Positions 6,978 through 14,441 of a DNA stretch of 18,291 nucleotides are shown here, piece by piece. The notes beneath the pieces are model-generated. The model was not told the DNA's origin. It was given only the letters and a program-made list of their open reading frames with translations, and did not search any database. Source of the DNA: Pseudomonadota bacterium (GTDB lineage: Bacteria; Bdellovibrionota; Oligoflexia; Oligoflexales; Oligoflexaceae); contig JAKQGS010000057.1 in the NCBI GenBank assembly GCA_029556045.1, positions 1-18,291 of the forward strand, given 5' to 3'. Position numbers and translations under genes: made by a program. Position 1 is the stretch's first letter, and each line of letters begins with the position of its first letter.

Positions 6978-8099
6978 TCAGGCTATAATTTCCCGGGGTA
7001 TCAAAGGATTGAGGCAACTCAGCAGTTCATAGTGAATCGTCTGAGCCCACTCCGCCACGGTCGCGGCGTCCAGCACCTCATCACCGTCCTGCCCAATCAA
7101 TGTCACGGTTTCTCCCACATCCAGTGGCCCCACGTGGGAAACGTCCACCATCATCATATTCATGCAGATACGGCCCACAATGGGGCACCGCTGGCCTTTG
7201 ATCAGCACATAGCTGCCCTTGTTGCTGGCCAGGCGAGGGTAGCCCTCGTAGTACCCTACCGGCAACACCGCAATGGTCATGGGATGGTTGGCGCGATAGG
7301 TGCAACCATAGCCGATAAACTGTCCGGCTTTGACCGACTTGGTGGAGGCCACTTCGGTGCGCCACTGCAAAACCGGCTTTAAATCCAACACGGTCTGGTG
7401 AAGATTAAGATAGGAGAGCCGGGTGGCCTGTGATGGCCAGAGGCCGTAAAGGGAAATGCCCACCCGCGCCAGATTGTGATGGGAGCGTTCCATGATCAGG
7501 CTTGAGGCTGACGAGGCAATATGAGCAAGGATGTCGGTGTGTCCAGCCTGGCGGAAGGCGGCAACGCTTTGCTGAAAAAACCCCAGCTGCTTGTCGGCAT
7601 ATCCGTGTTCCAGCACGTCCTCCACGTTGGCAAAATGGCTGGCAATACCGCAGACCAGCGATCGGTAGGGCAGCAGCTCCATCGCCAGGGCAGCGGCTTC
7701 TTCTGGTAAAAATCCCTGACGGGACATTCCGGTGTCAAATTTAACGTGAATACGAGGCTTGCGGGGGGCCGCCAGCCAGGCGGCTTTCATAGCCTGATCC
7801 GTCAGTAACACGTCACAATCGGAGGTGGCAGCTGCCGTTAAATCACCGTGCCGCACCGGGCCAACGATCAGGATACGACCGCGATGCCCCAATGCTCGCA
7901 ATTGCTGCGCTTCAAATAGATAATTGACCCCGATCCAGGACGGGTTTTCCGCCTGCAAAATCCGGAACACCGGCTCAAGCCCGTGACCGTAAGCATTGGA
8001 CTTCAGCACAGGGACCATGACGCTGGATTGGTGGACATTGTGAAACAGGCGGTAGTTGTTCAGCAGGGCGGCAGTGCTGAGTTCGATCCGGCAGCGCAT
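6978..8099 (-). CDS. alr: alanine racemase (PLP-dependent)
   Basis: A 373-residue enzyme of normal length for Alr, which interconverts L- and D-alanine for peptidoglycan cross-links. Lys33 in VLKSNAYGHG is the PLP Schiff-base lysine, and Tyr264 in FIGYGCTYRA is the second catalytic base. ARVGISLYG (211-219) carries the conserved PLP-contact Arg, and GRICMNMMMVDV (309-320) is the substrate-entry loop. VGYYEGYPR (281-289) matches the usual GYxDGYPR with Glu replacing Asp. The ATG at 8099 has only a weak upstream AAGAG. It begins 17 bp after the stop of the upstream secreted-protein gene on the same strand, suggesting co-transcription. A relaxed-specificity amino-acid racemase is possible, but with no signal peptide a cytoplasmic Alr is most likely. 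Confidence 0.96.
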   Translation of the reverse strand: MRCRIELSTAALLNNYRLFHNVHQSSVMVPVLKSNAYGHGLEPVFRILQAENPSWIGVNYLFEAQQLRALGHRGRILIVGPVRHGDLTAAATSDCDVLLTDQAMKAAWLAAPRKPRIHVKFDTGMSRQGFLPEEAAALAMELLPYRSLVCGIASHFANVEDVLEHGYADKQLGFFQQSVAAFRQAGHTDILAHIASSASSLIMERSHHNLARVGISLYGLWPSQATRLSYLNLHQTVLDLKPVLQWRTEVASTKSVKAGQFIGYGCTYRANHPMTIAVLPVGYYEGYPRLASNKGSYVLIKGQRCPIVGRICMNMMMVDVSHVGPLDVGETVTLIGQDGDEVLDAATVAEWAQTIHYELLSCLNPLIPREIIA

Positions 8100-8116
8100 G
8101 GGGACGATCTCTTGTG

Positions 8117-9277
8117 TTAGGCAGCACCAACCAAAACCAGAGGGCGGACTTTTTTTGTTGGAGCTGGATTAAAAAAATCTTCCAGCTTCAACGATATCTC
8201 TTTTGTGGGTGATTTGCACGCGGACGCTTTCTTTTCCGTCAGAACGGCGATACGTGGTTCTCCCTCTTCGCTGGGGCGAATCACAAGACCCAGATTGCCG
8301 TTGCATCGGTCGTAACTATCCACCGCAAGTCCCTGGGACTGGCTGCGTTTCATGTAGGAAAACCGCAGCGGACGTCGTAATTCAAGCGCCGTTGTCTCTG
8401 CGGAGGCCGGCATGGCCATAAAGGGTTTGGCCGGGTTTTTATGAATGAAGCGATGTGCGTAAGTATCTCGCATCTGCTGCGGGCCATGGGATGGACAGCT
8501 CAAGTTATAGTAATAGGCCACCAGCATGCCGAGTCTTGTGGCCCGTCGATCCGGCTGATTTAAAACCCCAACAGGCGCTTCGTTACACCGTCTTTGATAG
8601 ACGATTTCAACACCGCCACGGGGACTGGATTGAATCCGTTCGATCGTGGCAAAGCGGATGCGATACTGCTGCTCCAAAGCGACGGTGTCGGTTGATTTGG
8701 GTGCGAGGTGCCGCTGGGAAATCCCTTGATCCGGGAGTTTGGCCACTTTAAGGCTGCTGTCACACTGGTCAGAACCTTCGGACTTTTTAATCAACTCCAG
8801 GAACCCAACCTGGGTGATCACAGCATTGGTTTCATCCAATACAAAACCAAATGGCACACCACAGCGGGTTTGGTAGGTGACCTCCACCCATTTTAATTTT
8901 TTCTTAAGGACCTCACGGGATTCCAGGGTTTTGGTCAGCACCGGGCGACCCATCCACTCGTTTGGTTTTAATGTTTTGATTTTTTTGAACTTATTCCACG
9001 CGATAGAGGGCAGCCTGCGGGTGGTCAGGCGGGGCATGGCGCTACATCCCTGGGGTTTAACCGAGAGAAGGGCGTTGACCGTTACGGTGCCGGATGCCAG
9101 GGGATTGACGACAAAACCTTCAAAGGAGGCGTTGCAGGGGATATCAAATTGTACTTTGATATCAGTGCCTTCCTTGCCAACAGGATAGATTGGGACCAGG
9201 TTATAGGCCCGCGGTTTGGCTACCGCCAGTGGAGCCAGGAGCATCAGGAATGTGGTGAGGGCAACTTTGAAATTCAT
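8117..9277 (-). CDS. secreted protein of four ~92-residue repeats, each with a cysteine pair; function unknown
   Basis: A 386-residue protein with a signal peptide: hydrophobic core about 5-17, then Ala-Val-Ala before Lys21 as a signal peptidase I site. There is no lipobox cysteine. The mature part holds exactly eight cysteines at 48/78, 139/172, 231/261 and 325/354. First cysteines of each pair are 91, 92 and 94 residues apart, and within pairs the gap is 29-33. The surroundings recur: YQTRCGVPFGFVL, YQRRCNEAPVGVL and YDRCNGNLGLVI; also TVALEQQYRIRF beside TTALELRRPLRF. This implies four tandem domains, probably each with one disulfide. I do not recognise the family. AGGA lies 8 nt before the ATG. 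It precedes alr by 17 bp, hinting at an envelope role, but that is weak context. Confidence 0.82.
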   Translation of the reverse strand: MNFKVALTTFLMLLAPLAVAKPRAYNLVPIYPVGKEGTDIKVQFDIPCNASFEGFVVNPLASGTVTVNALLSVKPQGCSAMPRLTTRRLPSIAWNKFKKIKTLKPNEWMGRPVLTKTLESREVLKKKLKWVEVTYQTRCGVPFGFVLDETNAVITQVGFLELIKKSEGSDQCDSSLKVAKLPDQGISQRHLAPKSTDTVALEQQYRIRFATIERIQSSPRGGVEIVYQRRCNEAPVGVLNQPDRRATRLGMLVAYYYNLSCPSHGPQQMRDTYAHRFIHKNPAKPFMAMPASAETTALELRRPLRFSYMKRSQSQGLAVDSYDRCNGNLGLVIRPSEEGEPRIAVLTEKKASACKSPTKEISLKLEDFFNPAPTKKVRPLVLVGAA

Positions 9278-9294
9278 TGATCAAATCCTAATAA

Positions 9295-9380
9295 AACTAG
9301 GATAACTTTATTAAAAGTATATTATTATTATATAATAATCAATATGTATTTTATAATTATTATAATTTTTATAAAAAAAT
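9295..9380. other. A+T-rich palindromic block in the divergent region before rpmH
   Basis: This block is almost entirely A and T, in sharp contrast to its neighbours. It includes the perfect 16-bp palindrome ATTATTATATAATAAT (9324-9339) and further TATAAT-like words (about 9350-9372). It lies between the divergent starts of the secreted-protein gene (9277) and rpmH (9532). It could supply promoters or UP elements to both sides, bind a nucleoid protein, or unwind easily. I found no DnaA-box cluster nearby, so an origin role is not supported. Confidence 0.5.
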
Positions 9381-9397
9381 AGGGGGGTTGCTCCTTG

Positions 9398-9426
9398 TTG
9401 CATTCCCTAGGTCGTTTTGTTACATT
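9398..9426 (+). promoter_or_regulatory. possible sigma70-type promoter for the rpmH operon
   Basis: TTGCAT (9398-9403), a 17-bp spacer, then TACATT (9421-9426) fit a -35/-10 pair of moderate quality (3/6 and 4/6 to consensus). They lie about 100 bp upstream of rpmH and directly downstream of the A+T-rich block, which could act as an UP element. Other TATAAT-like words within that block are alternatives. Assigned by eye only. Confidence 0.3.
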
Positions 9427-9531
9427 CGCGCGGCTGTCCTCTCAAACAGGTTCTGCGAACAGGCCTGGTGCACAAACGATGCATAAAAACGACAAAGACG
9501 CAGAGGCGGCTGAACATAGGAGAGTCTAATC

Positions 9532-9687
9532 ATGACAACCAAACGTACGTTCCAACCCCACCGCAAGCGCCGGAAAAGAGTGCATGGCTTTCGAGCCCGG
9601 ATGGAAACCCCAGGCGGACGAAATGTGTTAAGACGCCGTCGTGCCAAGGGCCGCAAGCGCTTGACCGTCAGCATTTACCAGAAATAA
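9532..9687 (+). CDS. rpmH: 50S ribosomal protein L34
   Basis: A 51-residue, very basic protein beginning [20 protein letters not shown] and containing the L34 hallmark [20 protein letters not shown], then KGRKRLTV. L34 is a small component of the large ribosomal subunit. AGGAG lies 9 nt before the ATG. The tail SIYQK adds several residues beyond the usual end at about 44-46. It is the first gene of the rpmH-rnpA-yidD-yidC-khpB-mnmE run. The longer open frame that covers this interval in another frame is read-through upstream of rnpA, not a gene. Confidence 0.97.
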   Translation: MTTKRTFQPHRKRRKRVHGFRARMETPGGRNVLRRRRAKGRKRLTVSIYQK

Positions 9688-9722
9688 TTGCACGAAAGCC
9701 GTATGGGTTTAGAGGCTGGATG

Positions 9723-10136
9723 ATGTTCTGGCCGCTCAACTCCAAATTGACGATGCATACATTTCCCAAAACCAGTCGCTTACTGAAGCGCTCGGAGTTC
9801 CAGGAAGTCCTGGATCGAGGGTGTAAGGTCGTCTGTCCCTCCCTGGTTATGGTGGGGCGACAAACAAATTCCGATGCAACTCGTTTGGGAATGATCGTCT
9901 CAAAAAAAGTAGGCGGTGCCGTGGTGCGAAACCGGGTGAAACGCAGTTTGCGGGAACGGTTTCGCCAGCATGATCAGAAACCGACTGGGCTCGATATCGT
10001 TATTATTGCGCGACACAACGTGGCCGAGATTTCTACGCAATCGATATCAGCGGCTTTTGATCAGTGTTTGCAGAGACTCGCACGCAGGATAACAACTGGG
10101 TCAACGCGTGCAAAGATCCCTGAATCAGGGAATTGA
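9723..10136 (+). CDS. rnpA: ribonuclease P protein component
   Basis: The protein subunit of RNase P, which binds the catalytic RNA and helps cut 5' leaders from pre-tRNAs. The diagnostic basic motif is present as KKVGGAVVRNRVKRSLRERF, after TFPKTSRLLKRSEFQEVL at the N-terminus, and the family's LDIVIIAR strand follows. Three ATGs are possible: 9720, 9723 and 9753. AGAGG at 9711-9715 is 7 nt from 9723, so that start is chosen (137 residues); 9753 would begin closer to the conserved FxK..RL segment. The start is therefore uncertain by about ten residues. The gene follows rpmH by 35 bp and precedes yidD by 24 bp, the standard arrangement. Confidence 0.94.
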   Translation: MFWPLNSKLTMHTFPKTSRLLKRSEFQEVLDRGCKVVCPSLVMVGRQTNSDATRLGMIVSKKVGGAVVRNRVKRSLRERFRQHDQKPTGLDIVIIARHNVAEISTQSISAAFDQCLQRLARRITTGSTRAKIPESGN

Positions 10137-10160
10137 AGGCACGGATATGAGGATGATCTT

Positions 10161-10370
10161 TTGATAAGGCAGTTTTTCAGGGGCCTTATTCGTCTTTATC
10201 AGTGGGTATTATCTCCAATGCTGGGGACCCGCTGCCGTTTCTATCCCAGCTGTTCTCACTATGCTCTGTCCTGTCTTGAGACCCACTCGCTGACACCGGC
10301 TCTGAAAAAAATTGTTTGGCGCCTTTGCCGCTGCCATCCATGGCACCCTGGAGGATTGGATTTACCATGA
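10161..10370 (+). CDS. yidD: YidD-family membrane protein insertion efficiency factor
   Basis: A 69-residue protein with the compact YidD signature: LSPMLGTRCRFYPSCSHYAL (17-36), then the C-terminal CHPWHPGGLDLP, with the conserved cysteines and HPGG. In E. coli YidD assists insertion of some membrane proteins, probably beside YidC. The start is TTG at 10161: an in-frame TGA lies at 10155-10157, and AGGA is 7 nt upstream of the TTG. A nearby ATG (10154) is out of frame and stops after three codons. The stop TGA overlaps the yidC ATG as ATGA (10367-10370), so translational coupling with yidC is likely. Confidence 0.95.
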   Translation: MIRQFFRGLIRLYQWVLSPMLGTRCRFYPSCSHYALSCLETHSLTPALKKIVWRLCRCHPWHPGGLDLP

Positions 10371-12070
10371 AATGGGACAAAAAAACCGTAGCCGCGATGC
10401 TGGCGTGTTTTATTTTTTACATCGGTTACTCCCAGTATCTGAGCCATAAGTACCCCAATTATGGTCGTCGCACCGCCGAGAACACGGCGTCAACATCCTC
10501 CGCCCCCCAAACACCGGCGGGAGCTCCCGCTGAAACCGCTGCAGCCACCGCGCCAGCTTCGACTGCCGCTGCGACCGACTCTGCGGCAGGGGTTGCACCA
10601 GCCGTCCAGGATCCTGCGGTCCCCAAACTATCGGCCAGTGATCTCCGCATTGAAAATGATGCGGTGATTTACCAATTCGATCAGGATCGCTCGGCCCTGA
10701 CCAGCGTTCGACTGAAGAAGTATCGTCCGCACCGCTCCAGCGGTGCAGGCGAGACCGTGGAGCTGCTGGACAGTCCTTTGGTATTGCAGGGAACCGATAA
10801 TGTTTCCAATCTGAATGAGCGGCAGGGATTTGCGGCTGAGCGGAAAGGCTCCACCCTGACATTTACCCGTAAGGACGGCGATTGGTTGATCCGGCAGGAA
10901 TTCACCGTGCCGGAAAAAGGCTATGCACTTAACGTTAAACTGGATTTTCAAAATATGTCCGATCAGCCCCGTGATTTGACGGGCGGTCTTATGTTCCAGG
11001 AAGCTATCAAACTTTCCGCAAAGGCAAGTTTCCTGGCAGCGGGACCCAATGAGCATATGCGCTCTCTGGTGCATGTCTTTGATAAGGGCATCACCACGTT
11101 GGACAGCCGCAAGCATTGCGAAGACGGTGAAGGATTGGCGGTCACCGCGCGGAATACGCCGGTGTCGTTTATCGGCGTCGAATCGCTTTATTTCATGAAG
11201 ACCATCCGCGGTACCAGCGGCAATCTGAATATCGATATGGGCAAAACCGGGCCCGTAACCCAGGACAAATGCCCCATCGCTTTGACCGCCTATCAAGCCA
11301 TCGGGCAGGTCAAACCGCAGGAATCCGCTTCCCTGACCTTTGAGGGGTATTTCGGTCCCAAAGATATCGAAACCCTGATGGCTCACCATGAGAATTACAA
11401 AAAGGCGGTGGATTTCGGTATCTTCAAGATCCTGGCGGCCCCTCTTTTGACGGTGATGCGCTGGATCTACAAGGTCACCCATAACTACGGTGTGGCCATT
11501 ATCCTGCTGACCCTGGTCTTGAAGATCTTGTTCTATCCCCTGGTAAGATCGTCAGCCGTCTCCATGAAGGCCATGCAAAAATTTCAGCCGGAGATGAACC
11601 GGATCCGCGAGCGGCATAAAGGCGATCCGCAGACGCAGCAGCGTGAAATGATGAAGTTCATGGCCCAACACAAGATCAACCCCGCCAAGGGCTGTCTGCC
11701 GATCCTGCCGCAGATCCCGGTCTTTATCGCGTTTTACAATGTATTGTCCCATGCGATTGAATTGCGGCATGCACCGTTTGCGGGATGGCTGATGGATATG
11801 TCGTCAGCGGATCCTTATTACATCACTCCCGTGCTGTGGGGGGTCTTTATGTTGATACAACAGAAGATCACACCCAACCCGTCGATGGATAAAACCCAGC
11901 AGCGTATTATGATGATGATGCCGATCGTCTTTACACTGATGATGGTATCGCTGCCGGCCGGGATGATGTTATATATGTTAACCAACACCATCATATCGAT
12001 CATCCAGCAACAATGGCTGAACAAGAAACTGGATCAGCCGGCCGGAAACGTGTCGGTGGTGCAAGCATAA
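10367..12070 (+). CDS. yidC: YidC/Oxa1 membrane protein insertase
   Basis: A 567-residue Gram-negative-type YidC. TM1 (about 7-24) is followed by an Ala/Pro/Thr-rich, low-complexity linker (about 38-88) and the large periplasmic domain. The conserved insertase core starts near residue 370 (NYGVAIILLTLVLKILFYPL); its Lys lies where YidC proteins carry the positive charge of the hydrophilic groove. The core continues with MKAMQKFQPEMNRIRERHKG, the CLPILPQIPVFIAFYNVL segment and the final TMs ending in WLNKKL. It inserts membrane proteins alone or with SecYEG. The start ATG 10367 overlaps the yidD stop, and GGAGG lies 12 nt upstream. The linker appears enriched in Ala codons compared with neighbouring regions, as is common in this flexible segment. 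Confidence 0.97.
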   Translation: MKWDKKTVAAMLACFIFYIGYSQYLSHKYPNYGRRTAENTASTSSAPQTPAGAPAETAAATAPASTAAATDSAAGVAPAVQDPAVPKLSASDLRIENDAVIYQFDQDRSALTSVRLKKYRPHRSSGAGETVELLDSPLVLQGTDNVSNLNERQGFAAERKGSTLTFTRKDGDWLIRQEFTVPEKGYALNVKLDFQNMSDQPRDLTGGLMFQEAIKLSAKASFLAAGPNEHMRSLVHVFDKGITTLDSRKHCEDGEGLAVTARNTPVSFIGVESLYFMKTIRGTSGNLNIDMGKTGPVTQDKCPIALTAYQAIGQVKPQESASLTFEGYFGPKDIETLMAHHENYKKAVDFGIFKILAAPLLTVMRWIYKVTHNYGVAIILLTLVLKILFYPLVRSSAVSMKAMQKFQPEMNRIRERHKGDPQTQQREMMKFMAQHKINPAKGCLPILPQIPVFIAFYNVLSHAIELRHAPFAGWLMDMSSADPYYITPVLWGVFMLIQQKITPNPSMDKTQQRIMMMMPIVFTLMMVSLPAGMMLYMLTNTIISIIQQQWLNKKLDQPAGNVSVVQA

Positions 12071-12111
12071 GTCAAAGGGATAGGGTTCATTAACAAATAG
12101 AAGGAGCTTTC

Positions 12112-12897
12112 ATGAAAGCAGGTAACAAAGAAATTCGAGTCACTGCGAAGACTCTCGAAAACGCCCTGAGTGAAGCCGCTGAGATGCTGAATGTACCAGT
12201 GGGACAAGTTGAACACCGCGTGGTGTCTCAGACCAACGGTGGTTTTTTCTCGTTTTTGGGAAAAAAGGTTGAAATCTCCGCCTGGAAAAAAGGCGTCACC
12301 AAACCAAGCCGTCGGCCGGAACGTCTGATCTCCGAAGACGAGGCTGATGAAGCCCGCCATCACGCGGTTCCAGCGGAAGATCGCCCGGAGTTGACCGCCG
12401 CTGAACTTAAAACCCTTGTGGAAGATTTGCGGGTATTCTGTGAGGGCATCTGCGGGTACCTTTCCGAAAGCGAACCCAAGGTAGAGGCGGAGCTGGAGGA
12501 AGGACGCCTGATTCTGAACATCGACGACGAAAGCCTGGCCAACCTCTTTATTAAAAACAGCAAACTGGCGGAATCGCTGGAGCACATCCTGCGCAAAAAA
12601 CCGCGTCATCTCAAACGGGAACTGCCGTTTCGCATCTTTATCGATGTGAAAGGGGTGCGTCTAAACCGGGAAAAGGACTTGATCGAACTGGCAAAGGACC
12701 TGTCTGAAAAAGTTCATGAGAACAAACGTCCCATCGTGCTGAACTACAAGAGCAGCTACGATCGTAAGATCATTCACATGGCCCTGGATAAAGACGATCG
12801 CGTTTACACCAAATCGATCGGCTCCGGCCCCAATCGTAAACTCATGATCCTGCCGATTCGCAAAGGCGAAGAAGAGGCTCCTGAAGCCTATTCCTAA
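12112..12897 (+). CDS. khpB: KhpB/Jag RNA-binding protein (Jag-N, KH and R3H domains)
   Basis: A 261-residue protein with the three-part Jag layout. The N-terminal Jag-N domain (about 6-60) has AKTLENALSEAAEML and GGFFSFLGKK. A charged linker follows, then a KH-like domain (about 105-185) and the R3H domain (about 195-255), marked by SYDRKIIHMAL, i.e. the RxxxH pattern. In Firmicutes KhpB/Jag (EloR) with KhpA binds many RNAs and affects cell elongation and division; in other phyla the role is less clear. AAGGAG lies 5 nt before the ATG. It sits directly after yidC (41 bp), and its TAA stop shares an A with the mnmE ATG (TAATG), which suggests coupled translation. Confidence 0.95.
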   Translation: MKAGNKEIRVTAKTLENALSEAAEMLNVPVGQVEHRVVSQTNGGFFSFLGKKVEISAWKKGVTKPSRRPERLISEDEADEARHHAVPAEDRPELTAAELKTLVEDLRVFCEGICGYLSESEPKVEAELEEGRLILNIDDESLANLFIKNSKLAESLEHILRKKPRHLKRELPFRIFIDVKGVRLNREKDLIELAKDLSEKVHENKRPIVLNYKSSYDRKIIHMALDKDDRVYTKSIGSGPNRKLMILPIRKGEEEAPEAYS

Positions 12898-14279
12898 TGG
12901 CTGATTCCTATTCAAACGACACCATCGCCGCCTTGAGCACGGCCCCCGGAGCGGGGGCCGTGGCGATTGTGCGGATCTCCGGGGTCAATACCCTGGCCAT
13001 TGCTGATAAAACCCTCAAGACTTTTCAAAATCAAGCGGTACCATTAACCGGAAACCATGAACGCAAGATGCAACTCTGCCGTTTCGTCATGCCCGGCACC
13101 GGGGAAACCATCGACGAATTGATGGCGGTATTTTTTAAAGGTCCACGCTCCTTTACGGGAGAAGACTCCCTGGAATTGCATTGTCACGGGGGCGGATTCA
13201 TTATCAACCGGATTTTGGAGGGCCTGATGACGGTGGGGGCTCGCCCTGCTGAACCGGGTGAATTCACCAAACGAGCTTTTCTCAATGGCAAGATGGACCT
13301 CACCAAAGCGGAAGGCATTCGGGAGCTGGTGGAAGCGCAAAGCCACCAGCAATGGCTGGCAGCGCGCCATCTCGCCACGGGTCGCCTCAAGCAGGCTATT
13401 GAATCCCTGCGCCGCGATATCATTGGCGCCATGGCTTTTTTAGAGGCCCGCATCGATTTCCCCGACGAGGGGGACACCCAGTCGGTGGAAATGCAGCATG
13501 TGCGACAAAGGGTCGATGGCGTTCGCTTGGCGGTGCAACGGCTGGCAGACTCTTTTGATTCCGGCCGCGTGGCACGCGAAGGCCTGATGGTGGCCATCAT
13601 CGGCGCCCCAAATATGGGGAAATCGACCCTGATGAATACACTTCTGGGTAAAGAGCGCGCCATTGTCACACCGCTGGCCGGTACCACACGAGATTATATT
13701 GAAGAGCGCTGCCTGATCCGTGGTCGCTTGATTCGCCTGGTGGACACCGCCGGTGTGCGGGAAACCACCGAGGTGGTGGAGCAGATCGGCGTCAACGCCT
13801 CCCGGCGTCTAGCGCAGGAGGCTGATCTTATCATTTATCTCCTTGCGGTGGATTCGACCGAGCGGCAAAGAGGTGACATAGAAGCTCTGAAGAACGAGCT
13901 TGGGGATAAACGCTCCCTCACCGTGGTGTCCAAAGCTGATTTGGGAGTACCCCCATGGGCTGTGTCCCATATCGCGATTTCATGCCATTCCGGACAGGGG
14001 CTCGATAACCTCGAAGCCGCCATCACCGCCTGTGTCGATGGATATATCGGTCGCATCGAAAACGAGACGTTTATCACCTCTGCTCGTCACGCCGGGCATA
14101 TTCGTGACGCATTGGCGGCACTGGACCGCTTCACGGAATCCATGGATGCCGGTCTTTATGAAGAATGTCTGGCATTTGAATTGCAAGGAGCTGTTCGCGC
14201 TCTGCATTCTATCGTTGGAGAGGTGGGGTCTGAAGACATATTAGACCGCATATTTTCCGAATTCTGTGTCGGCAAATAG
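12897..14279 (+). CDS. mnmE: tRNA uridine-5-carboxymethylaminomethyl modification GTPase
   Basis: A 460-residue MnmE of normal length, which with MnmG modifies U34 of certain tRNAs at position 5. The N-terminal tetrahydrofolate-binding domain begins DTIAALSTAPGAGAVAIVR. The G domain has G1 GAPNMGKST (236-244), G2 TPLAGTTRDYIEE (258-270) and G3 DTAGVRE (283-289). G4 reads VSKAD (344-348), with Ser345 where the usual NKxD has Asn. The C-terminus keeps the catalytic FCxGK as FCVGK, with Cys457. Its ATG overlaps the khpB stop by one base. The usual followers mnmG/rsmG/parA/parB are absent here; a repeat element and a convergent gene follow instead. Confidence 0.96.
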   Translation: MADSYSNDTIAALSTAPGAGAVAIVRISGVNTLAIADKTLKTFQNQAVPLTGNHERKMQLCRFVMPGTGETIDELMAVFFKGPRSFTGEDSLELHCHGGGFIINRILEGLMTVGARPAEPGEFTKRAFLNGKMDLTKAEGIRELVEAQSHQQWLAARHLATGRLKQAIESLRRDIIGAMAFLEARIDFPDEGDTQSVEMQHVRQRVDGVRLAVQRLADSFDSGRVAREGLMVAIIGAPNMGKSTLMNTLLGKERAIVTPLAGTTRDYIEERCLIRGRLIRLVDTAGVRETTEVVEQIGVNASRRLAQEADLIIYLLAVDSTERQRGDIEALKNELGDKRSLTVVSKADLGVPPWAVSHIAISCHSGQGLDNLEAAITACVDGYIGRIENETFITSARHAGHIRDALAALDRFTESMDAGLYEECLAFELQGAVRALHSIVGEVGSEDILDRIFSEFCVGK

Positions 14280-14291
14280 GCCTGCTTCGTT

Positions 14292-14322
14292 AAGTCGACG
14301 ATGGCTGCGTTGCTCGTCGGGG
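14292..14322 (+). repeat. direct repeat copy A of the intergenic element
   Basis: Thirty-one bases starting AAGTCGACGATGGCTGCG and ending TCGTCGGGG. Within it CGACGA and TCGTCG form a 6-bp inverted repeat around a 12-nt loop. Copy B differs by loss of one G in the loop. Confidence 0.75.
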
Positions 14323-14407
14323 AAAAATGCTCATTGACGTCCCATGTCAACTGCGCTTTTTCCCCTCCTCGCGCCTTGCCCTCCCCGACTTACCGAAGCA
14401 GGCTACG

Positions 14408-14437
14408 AAGTCGACGATGGCTGCTTGCTCGTCGGGG
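14408..14437 (+). repeat. direct repeat copy B of the intergenic element
   Basis: Thirty bases, AAGTCGACGATGGCTGC then TTGCTCGTCGGGG, identical to copy A except for one deleted G. The same CGACGA/TCGTCG stem is kept with an 11-nt loop. It ends 4 bp from the stop codon of the convergent GYF-protein gene. Confidence 0.75.
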
Positions 14438-14441
14438 CATA

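Larger units (their letters stand above)
14280..14437. repeat. structured intergenic repeat element with long inverted arms and tandem copies
   Basis: Arms at 14280-14297 (GCCTGCTTCGTTAAGTCG) and 14386-14403 are complementary at 17 of 18 positions. Inside, GGGGAAAAA (14319-14327) pairs with TTTTTCCCC (14357-14365). The apex has TTGAC (14334-14338) and GTCAA (14346-14350) around a 7-nt loop. The 31 bp at 14292-14322 recur as a direct repeat of 30 bp at 14408-14437, with one base deleted. The block fills almost all of the gap between the convergent mnmE and GYF-protein genes, beginning one base after the mnmE stop. It looks like a REP/BIME-like mobile or dispersed element that may also end transcription; no U-run follows the stems. 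Confidence 0.75.

Noticed and set aside
6961..6983. GCCTG/CAGGC hairpin between the HEAT-like gene and alr
   Set aside because: A 5-bp stem with a 13-nt loop is too weak to call a bidirectional terminator.
9278..9531. Replication origin upstream of rpmH
   Set aside because: A+T-rich DNA is present, but I found no DnaA-box cluster and no dnaA next to it.
10161..10370. An ATG start for yidD at 10154 or 10147
   Set aside because: Both are out of frame, and an in-frame TGA at 10155-10157 bars extension, leaving TTG 10161.
10628..11482. 284-codon minus-strand open frame
   Set aside because: Antisense shadow of yidC with no family features.
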